Notes under the pieces: model-generated | The model's database searches: none | Seen by the model: only the letters and a program-made list of their open reading frames with translations | Told to the model about the DNA's origin: nothing | Origin: Blautia schinkii DSM 10518 | Lineage (GTDB): Bacteria > Bacillota > Clostridia > Lachnospirales > Lachnospiraceae | Direction: 5' to 3' | Assembly: GCA_000702025.1 (NCBI GenBank) | Contig: JNKJ01000010.1 | Location: 186,001 to 250,000, forward strand | Length of the DNA: 64,000 nt | Position numbers and translations under genes: made by a program | Shown here: positions 57,934-64,000 of the stretch, piece after piece | How the letters are laid out: each line of letters begins with the position of its first letter | How positions within the stretch are numbered: position 1 is the first letter of the stretch

Positions 57934-58488
57934 ATGAGCAGCAGCATCGTGATTGCTTTTCGGAAAATTGAAGATGCGAAAAAAATCCGTGCCATCCTGA
58001 CCGGGCATGGTTTCGGAGTGACGGCTGTGTGCACCACGGCGGCCAATGCGCTGGCTGCGGTTTCAGAGCTGGACAGCGGCGTTCTGATCTGCGGATACCG
58101 TCTGCCGGACATGCGGTATCAGGATATTGCCCAATGCCTGCCGAAATATTTCGAAATGCTTCTTCTCGCCTCAGCGCGGGTGCTCAGCGAAGCACCGCCC
58201 GATGTACTTTCCCTGGAGCTTCCCATGCGGACCGGAGATTTGGTGAACACGGTAAATATGATGCTCACCCAGCTTGACCGGAGACGCAGGAAGGACAAAA
58301 AGAAGCCAAAGCCGCGTACCTGGAAAGAGCAGAATTACATTTCCAATGCAAAGCTTTTGCTCATGCAGCGGAACCACCTCAGTGAGGATGAGGCGTACCG
58401 CTATATTCAGAAATGCAGCATGGATTCCGGCAACAGCATGGTGGAAACAGCACAGATGGTATTGATGCTGATGTACGAGGAAATTTGA
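57934..58488 (+). CDS. ANTAR-domain antiterminator/response regulator
   Basis: A 184-residue protein. The first 120 residues are a receiver-like domain (IVIAFRKIEDAKKIRAILTG) in which the phospho-acceptor Asp position appears degenerate (GVLICGYRLPD); the C-terminal 55 residues form an ANTAR RNA-binding bundle (AKLLLMQRNHLSEDEAYRYI; SMVETAQMVLMLM). It probably binds hairpin RNA to prevent the terminators in the glnA leader and at 58553. Confidence 0.9.
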   Translation: MSSSIVIAFRKIEDAKKIRAILTGHGFGVTAVCTTAANALAAVSELDSGVLICGYRLPDMRYQDIAQCLPKYFEMLLLASARVLSEAPPDVLSLELPMRTGDLVNTVNMMLTQLDRRRRKDKKKPKPRTWKEQNYISNAKLLLMQRNHLSEDEAYRYIQKCSMDSGNSMVETAQMVLMLMYEEI

Positions 58489-58552
58489 ATTGTATGAGGA
58501 AGTCTGAATTAAATATGGTGTTTGGGATTACAATGGCGTAATCATGATATCC

Positions 58553-58600
58553 AATCCTGGCATACCTGGGTTCGTACGGGTATGCCGGGATTATTTTATT
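58553..58600 (+). terminator. Internal operon terminator before aspS
   Basis: A 14-bp stem with one G-T pair (AATCCTGGCATACC with GGTATGCCGGGATT) and a 12-base loop is followed by ATTTTATTTATT. It separates glnA-ANTAR from aspS-gatCAB; it may be a second site of ANTAR control. The region from 58600 to 58693 holds the aspS ribosome site (GGAGGATGAG) and nothing else I can name. Confidence 0.7.
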
Positions 58601-58693
58601 TATTCCCGTGGGTAACGAGCCAAGCGGCCATGCTGGCATGGACTTTTGACAACTGCCGCGGGGGCATTAACTACATAATCGGAGGATGAGGAA

Positions 58694-60025
58694 ATGGAGT
58701 TCATAGATGGAAAATGGAAAAAGAAGGAATCCCCATGGGAGGAGCTTACCGGCGACCGGCTTATAGACCGGGAAGCAGTAGTGGAGGGAGCAGTCCACAG
58801 CATCCGAAAAATGGGCGAGGTGGCCTTTCTCATATTAAGGAGGCGGGAAGGCTTATTTCAGACAGTTTACGAAAACGGTCAGGTGGAAATGCCTCTTTCG
58901 GAATTAAAGGAGGCCATGACCGTGCGGGTACGGGGCCTTTTGTGCAAGGAGGAGCGGGCACCGCATAAACGGGAGCTTCGTATCAGAGGAATTGAAATAC
59001 TGTCTTCTCCGGCAGAACCGCTTCCGCTTGCGATTGATAAATGGAAGCTGGATACCTCTCTGGAGGCAAAACTCAATTACCGTCCGATCGCTCTGCGCAA
59101 TGTCAAGGAACGGGCAAAATTTAAAATTGAAGAAGCGCTCGTACGTGCTTTTCGTGATTTTCTCTACAGTCAGGGATTTGCGGAAATCCATACACCAAAA
59201 ATCGGAGCCAGGGGTGCGGAGGGCGGAGCCAATGTATTTAAGCTCTCGTACTTCCATAAGCCTGCGGTGCTTGCCCAGAGTCCTCAATTCTACAAACAGA
59301 TGATGGTGGGTGTGTTCGACCGCGTATTTGAGACAGGGCCTGTATTCCGGGCAGAGAAGCACAATACAAAACGCCATCTCAACGAATATACAAGCCTTGA
59401 TTTTGAGATGGGGTACATAGACGGTTTTGAAGAAATCATGGCTATGGAGACGGGATATCTCAGATACGCGATGGAGCTGTTGAAAAACGATTATGAACAA
59501 GAACTTTCAATTTTACAGGTTCAGCTTCCCGATGTTTCCCGGATTCCGGCAGTGCGGTTTGACCAGGCCAAGAAGCTGGCTGCGGAAAAGTACGGCCGCA
59601 GCATACGCAACCCTTACGACCTGGAGCCGGAGGAGGAAGCTTTGATCGGCAGGTACTTTAAAGAAGAATACAATGCGGATTTTGTATTCATCACTCATTA
59701 CCCCTCCAAAAAGCGTCCCTTCTATGCAATGGACGACCCGGAGGATAAGTCCTGTACCTTAAGCTTTGACCTTCTGTTCCGCGGACTGGAGGTAACCACC
59801 GGAGGACAGAGAATCCATGATTACCACATGCTTATGGAAAAAATTGCGGCCCGCGGTATGAGTGGGGAGGGGATGGAACAGTATCTGGACACCTTTAAAC
59901 ACGGAATGCCACCCCACGGCGGACTGGGAATCGGTATGGAGCGCCTTGCCATGCAGCTTCTGGGCGAGGAGAATGTGCGTGAGGTATGTCTGTTCCCACG
60001 GGATTTGAATCACCTGGAACCTTAA
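58694..60025 (+). CDS. aspS: Aspartyl-tRNA synthetase, archaeal-type (probably non-discriminating)
   Basis: A 443-residue class II synthetase: N-terminal OB-fold for the anticodon, then motif 2 (ETGPVFRAEKHNTKRHLNEY) and motif 3 (GGLGIGMERLAMQLL), with GGQRIHDYHML near the active site. The compact, archaeal/eukaryotic-like form without the bacterial GAD insertion, located beside gatCAB, suggests that it charges both tRNA-Asp and tRNA-Asn with Asp, the latter to be amidated by GatCAB. GGAGGATGAGG precedes the ATG. Confidence 0.88.
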   Translation: MEFIDGKWKKKESPWEELTGDRLIDREAVVEGAVHSIRKMGEVAFLILRRREGLFQTVYENGQVEMPLSELKEAMTVRVRGLLCKEERAPHKRELRIRGIEILSSPAEPLPLAIDKWKLDTSLEAKLNYRPIALRNVKERAKFKIEEALVRAFRDFLYSQGFAEIHTPKIGARGAEGGANVFKLSYFHKPAVLAQSPQFYKQMMVGVFDRVFETGPVFRAEKHNTKRHLNEYTSLDFEMGYIDGFEEIMAMETGYLRYAMELLKNDYEQELSILQVQLPDVSRIPAVRFDQAKKLAAEKYGRSIRNPYDLEPEEEALIGRYFKEEYNADFVFITHYPSKKRPFYAMDDPEDKSCTLSFDLLFRGLEVTTGGQRIHDYHMLMEKIAARGMSGEGMEQYLDTFKHGMPPHGGLGIGMERLAMQLLGEENVREVCLFPRDLNHLEP

Positions 60026-60052
60026 CACACAGAAACAAGGAGGTTAGCAGTA

Positions 60053-60346
60053 ATGGCAAAAAGAATAGATGATGAGACAATGGAAAATGTATGCATTTTG
60101 GCAAAGCTCTCCCTGAAGGGCGGTGAGCTTGATCGTGCCCGCGAGGAAATGCAGAAAATGCTGGACTATGTGCAGAAGCTTGAGGAGCTGGATACAGAGA
60201 ATGTTCCGCCCCTCACCCACATTTTCGGCGACGCTGATGTTTTTCGCGAGGATATAGTCAGAAACAGCGACACCAGGGATGTTATACTTGCCAATGCGCC
60301 GAAAGTAAAAGAGGGCCAGTTTCAGGTGCCGAAAACAGTAGGATAG
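60053..60346 (+). CDS. gatC: Asp/Glu-tRNA amidotransferase subunit C
   Basis: A 97-residue GatC: helical N-terminus (MENVCILAKLSLKGGELDRA), a typical linker (ELDTENVPPLTHIFGDADVF) and the C-terminal REDIVRNSDTRDVILANAPK. It holds GatA and GatB together. AAGGAGG precedes the ATG. Confidence 0.93.
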   Translation: MAKRIDDETMENVCILAKLSLKGGELDRAREEMQKMLDYVQKLEELDTENVPPLTHIFGDADVFREDIVRNSDTRDVILANAPKVKEGQFQVPKTVG

Positions 60347-60358
60347 GGAGGCAGGACG

Positions 60359-61828
60359 ATGGATTTGCAAGCTTTAACCGCTCTTGAACTGGCGGATAAG
60401 ATCAAGAAACGTCAGGTCAGTGTGCTTGACGGTGTAAAAAGTGTGTTTGAACAGATTGAGAAAAAAGAAAGCCGGGTGCACGCGTATCTGGATATCTATA
60501 AAAAAGAAGCCTATACCCGGGCAAAGGAAGTGGAAAAGGGCATTGCAGACGATCTGTACAACAGCCCTTTGGCCGGAGTGCCCATCGCAGTGAAGGATAA
60601 CATCTGCGTGAAAGCCCATCCCACTACCTGTGCATCAAAAATCCTTGGTGATTTCATCCCTCCTTATAACGCGGACGTGATCGACCGCCTGGAAAGAGCA
60701 GGAATGATTATCATCGGCAAAACAAATATGGATGAATTTGCCATGGGCAGCACCACCGAGACTTCGGCCTACGGCGTCACGAGGAATCCTCATAATCCGG
60801 AGCACGTGCCGGGCGGCTCATCGGGCGGTTCCTGTGCGGCTGTTGCGGCAGGAGAGGCATACCTGGCTCTTGGTTCTGACACAGGCGGTTCCATCCGGCA
60901 GCCAAGCGCCTTCTGCGGTGTGACCGGACTGAAGCCAACCTACGGCACAGTTTCACGCCGCGGTCTGATCGCGTATGCCTCTTCCCTCGACCAAATCGGA
61001 CCGATTGGAAAAAATACGGCAGATTGTGCGGCTCTTTTGGAGGTGATAGCCGGGCATGACCCTCTTGACAGCACATCTCTGAAAAGGGACGATATACAAT
61101 TTTCAAGAGAAAATGACAGAGGAATCGTGGGAATGAAATTCGGCGTACCGAAGGAATATCTCTCCGAAGGATTGAATCCCCAGACAAAAGCAGCTTTTAT
61201 GGAAGCTCTGAAGGTGCTTACAGGAATGGGCGCAATCGTAGAATTTTTTTCCATGAAAACGACAGAATATATGATACCCGCTTACTATATCATCGCCAGC
61301 GCCGAGGCCAGCTCTAACCTGGAGCGGTTCGACGGGGTGAAATATGGGTACCGTGCCGCTGAATATGAGGATCTGCATGATATGTACCGTAGGACCAGGA
61401 CAGAGGGCTTCGGAACAGAAGTGAAACGCCGTATTCTCCTAGGTTCTTTCGTCCTAAGCTCCGGGTATTATGACGCTTATTATCTGAAAGCATTGAAAAC
61501 GAAAAACCTGATCAAGCAGGAATTTGACAAAGCCTTTGCAGATTATGACGTGCTCCTTTCCCCCACAGCACCCGATACCGCGCCACGCCTTGGGGAAAGC
61601 CTCAAGGATCCTATGGCGATGTATCTGGGAGATATTTATACAGTGGCAGTGAACCTCTGCGGGCTTCCGGCTATTTCTGTACCCTGCGGAAAGGATGACA
61701 AGGGACTGCCCATCGGACTGCAGATGATCGGCGACTGCTTCATGGAAAATCTATCCCGACAACCCGCAGAATTACCAGATTTCCCAGCTCTATCTGCCTA
61801 TCTGTTACGACGGCTGGGTGGAGATTGA
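60359..61828 (+). pseudogene. gatA: Asp/Glu-tRNA amidotransferase subunit A, 3' end replaced
   Basis: Genuine GatA codons run to about 61750 (LPIGLQMIGDCFME). The amidase triad is intact: Lys in VKDN, Ser in GGSSGGS and Ser in DTGGSIRQP. The last 25 or so residues typical of GatA are missing; the frame reads on for 26 codons through gatB DNA in a wrong frame. The enzyme may keep partial activity but the end is abnormal. Confidence 0.8.
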
Positions 61829-62960
61829 GACCTCCGGCGGAAAGAAAAAGGTGCGCATTCATGAGATGCACATGGAGGAGGACGCGGGTAAGCTCATCCA
61901 CGATGAATGGGAGGACTGCTCCCTGGTTGATTATAACCGGAGCGGCGTGCCGTTGATCGAGATCGTCTCCGAACCGGATATGAGAAGTGCGGAGGAGGTG
62001 ATCGCCTATCTTGAAAAGCTGCGGCATCTGATGCAGTATCTGGACGTTTCCGACTGTAAGCTCCAGGAGGGCTCCATGCGTGCGGACGTGAATCTTTCCG
62101 TGCGGGAAACAGGCGGCAGTCTTGGAACAAGAACGGAGATGAAAAACCTGAACTCCTTCAAGGCCATTTCCAGAGCCATAGAGAATGAGCGGGAACGCCA
62201 GATCGAGCTTCTTGAACAGGGGAAAGCCGTTGATCAGGAAACACGCCGCTGGGATGATAACAAGGAATATTCTTATGCCATGCGCTCCAAGGAGGACGCG
62301 AAGGATTACCGCTATTTTCCCGACCCTGACCTGCCCCCGGTGCACGTAAGCGACACCTGGCTTTTAGAGATACGAAAAGCCCAGCCGGAACTTCGGGAGG
62401 AAAAGCAGCAGCGCTATCAGGAGGAATTCGGCCTGCCTCTTTATGATGCACAGCTTCTTACAGAATCCCGCTGCTTTGCCGCTCTCTTTGAGGAGACAGC
62501 TGTTCTTTTCGGTAATGCGAAGAAAACCGCTAACTGGTTCCTGGTGGAGGTGCTGCGCCTCATGAAGGAAAAGGGGATGGAGGCAGAGCAGGTGAAATTT
62601 TCTCCTTCACATCTGGCGGCTTTGCTGGACATGGTGGAGAAAAAGGAAGTCAGCCCGCAGAATGCGAGAAAGATTTTTGCGGAAATCTTCGACAGGGATG
62701 CAGAACCCCGCTCCTATGCAGAGAAGAATGGCCTGATGATCGTCAATGACACAGGACTTCTTAAGGATACGGTTGCACGGATTATTGATGAGAATCCGGA
62801 AGCCTTTGCCGAACTGGTGGGCGGTAAGGATAAGGTGCTTGGTTTCTTTGTGGGACTTATCATGAAAGAGCTGAAAGGCAGGGTGAATCCGGCCGACGTG
62901 CGGGAGACCTTAAAAAAGCAAATAGAGAGACGTAAAACACAGGAAACACAGGAAATATAG
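61749..62960 (+). pseudogene. gatB: Asp/Glu-tRNA amidotransferase subunit B, 5' end deleted
   Basis: From 61752 the frame encodes YPDNPQNYQISQLYLPICYD, VEIETSGGKKKVRIHEMHME and so on, which is GatB from about residue 83 on; the start codon and the N-terminal cradle part are absent. The first ATG (61872) or a non-ATG start (61818) would give a product without the catalytic N-terminus. The C-terminal tRNA-binding helical and YqeY-like domains are intact, and the last residues (TQETQEI) come from a 9-base tandem repeat. Confidence 0.85.
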
Positions 62961-63085
62961 GAAACACAGGAAATATAGGAAACACAGGAAATATAGGAAA
63001 CACAGGAAATATAGTAAATATAGGAAACACAGGAAATATAGTAAATATAGGAAACAAGGAAATACAAGAAACAAGGAAATATAAG
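62932..63085 (+). repeat. 9-bp tandem repeat between gatB and dapL
   Basis: About 17 units of AGGAAAYAY (alternating AGGAAACAC and AGGAAATAT, some AGT or AAG variants), beginning in the last gatB codons and ending 60 bases before dapL. It looks like a variable-number repeat. The stop TAG of gatB is formed by the repeat. Confidence 0.85.
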
Positions 63086-63145
63086 AATAAAGATAAGAAA
63101 CAACAAGACATAGCAAACATAAAAAAGGATGAGGAGATTCTAACT

Positions 63146-64000
63146 ATGGTTACTGTAAACAGGAATTATCTGAAACTGCAGGGAAGCTATCTGTTTTCTA
63201 ATATTGCGGGAAAAGTAAATGCATATCAGGAAGTAAATCCCGAAAATAAAATTATCCGTCTGGGCATCGGCGATGTGACTCAGCCGCTGGCCCCGAGTAT
63301 CATTGAGGCACTTCATAAGGCTGTGGAGGAGATGGCTCACGCGGAAACATTTCATGGGTATGCGCCGGATTTAGGATATGAGTTTCTGAGAAATACGATT
63401 GCCGAAAATGATTACCGGGAGCGCGGTTGTGAGATCATGCCGGATGAGATTTTCATCTCCGATGGCGCAAAAAGTGATTCAGGAAATATCCAGGAGATTT
63501 TCGGTACAGATAATAAGGTGGCTGTGTGCGACCCGGTATATCCCGTATATGTGGACACGAATGTGATGGCGGGCCGAAGCGGCGAATACAATACTTCCCG
63601 GGAGAATTTTGACGGTATGATCTACATGCCCTGCCGGGAGGAAAACGGCTTTCTCCCCGAATTCCCCAAAGAAATACCGGATCTCATTTATCTGTGCTTC
63701 CCCAACAACCCCACAGGCTCGGCCATCACAAAGGAGCAGCTTCAGCGCTGGGTGGACTATGCGAACAAAAACGGCTCCGTGATCATCTACGACGCGGCTT
63801 ATGAGGCATATATTTCCCGGAAAGAGGTGCCGCACAGCATCTATGAATGTAAGGGTGCGCAGACCTGTGCCATTGAGCTTCGCAGCTTCTCTAAAAATGC
63901 CGGATTTACCGGAGTACGTCTGGGATTCACTGTCGTACCCAAAGCGCTTGAGAGGGATGGAGTGAGCCTTCACAGCCTCTGGGCCAGGAGGCACGGCACG
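63146..64000 (+). CDS. dapL: LL-diaminopimelate aminotransferase, partial
   Basis: An aminotransferase open to the window end (285 codons seen of about 400). The start (NRNYLKLQGSYLFSNIAGKV) and IIRLGIGDVTQPLAPSIIEA are characteristic of DapL, which makes LL-diaminopimelate from tetrahydrodipicolinate for lysine and peptidoglycan. The PLP sites seen are FISDGAKSDSGNI, FPNNPTGSA, IYDAAYEAYI, and the Schiff-base Lys in RSFSKNAGFTG. AGGATGAGGAG precedes the ATG. Confidence 0.92.
   Translation, partial: MVTVNRNYLKLQGSYLFSNIAGKVNAYQEVNPENKIIRLGIGDVTQPLAPSIIEALHKAVEEMAHAETFHGYAPDLGYEFLRNTIAENDYRERGCEIMPDEIFISDGAKSDSGNIQEIFGTDNKVAVCDPVYPVYVDTNVMAGRSGEYNTSRENFDGMIYMPCREENGFLPEFPKEIPDLIYLCFPNNPTGSAITKEQLQRWVDYANKNGSVIIYDAAYEAYISRKEVPHSIYECKGAQTCAIELRSFSKNAGFTGVRLGFTVVPKALERDGVSLHSLWARRHGT

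Noticed and set aside
58600..58693. T-box riboswitch before aspS
   Set aside because: I see no T-box core sequence or specifier loop; only a terminator and ribosome site are clear.
62932..63085. The 9-bp repeats as a CRISPR array or integron site
   Set aside because: Simple short tandem repeats without spacers or conserved ends.

Overview
The window is a 51.0 kb temperate, contractile-tailed (myovirus-like) prophage inside the chromosome of a Gram-positive anaerobe, most likely a Lachnospiraceae-type Clostridia. That placement rests on the glnA-ANTAR-aspS-gatCAB-dapL neighbourhood, strong AGGAGG-type ribosome sites, LLH/XhlA-type lysis genes and clostridial-type phage modules. No rRNA, tRNA, IS element or CRISPR array was seen.

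Host left flank (1-1814): the 3' end of a phosphotransferase gene, then the N-terminal 393 codons of an AAA-ATPase-like/PD-(D/E)XK gene. Host right flank (52838-64000): the remaining 146 codons of that same gene, then an AraC regulator, a MATE exporter, an AraC remnant, and a nitrogen/asparagine operon: glnA, an ANTAR antiterminator, archaeal-type aspS, gatC, a truncated gatA joined to a truncated gatB, and dapL running off the window.

Prophage (about 1815-52837). Left end: three small genes, a large serine recombinase (minus strand), a membrane SWIM protein and a repressor facing a symmetric divergent promoter/operator switch (5764-5840). Early region (5.9-20.7 kb): small genes, a Dam-type methylase broken at a G9 tract, an HNH nuclease, a first DGR target gene, a tubulin-based partition locus (iterons, TubR-like, TubZ-like), a replication initiator containing a lambda-like origin, a helicase loader, SSB, HD hydrolase and a radical SAM gene broken at an A8 tract. 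A late regulator and a repeat-bearing promoter (20.9-21.5 kb) precede a small tyrosine recombinase and the structural operon: lambda-type terminase, portal, ClpP-like protease with nested scaffold, decoration, gpE-type capsid, sheath, tube, frameshifted tail chaperone, tape measure, hub, spike, baseplate J/I and fibre genes. Next come the second DGR target, Avd, TR and reverse transcriptase, then lysis genes. The right end is an accessory cassette of minus-strand genes with repeated promoters, an XRE regulator and a partial miaB 5' end that stops at the attachment site.

Main points. (1) One DGR reverse transcriptase and one template serve two target genes 35 kb apart; all 22 TR/VR differences I counted fall on template adenines, and both targets carry the same 12-bp motif plus a 20-bp hairpin downstream. 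(2) The attachment sites can be read to the central TG dinucleotide: the phage arm carries what looks like a replacement miaB 5' end whose last codon is completed at the crossover, suggesting miaB is the usual target and the present site is a secondary one. (3) The tubulin partition iterons occur at two places in opposite orientation, suggesting that the excised element is partitioned like a plasmid.
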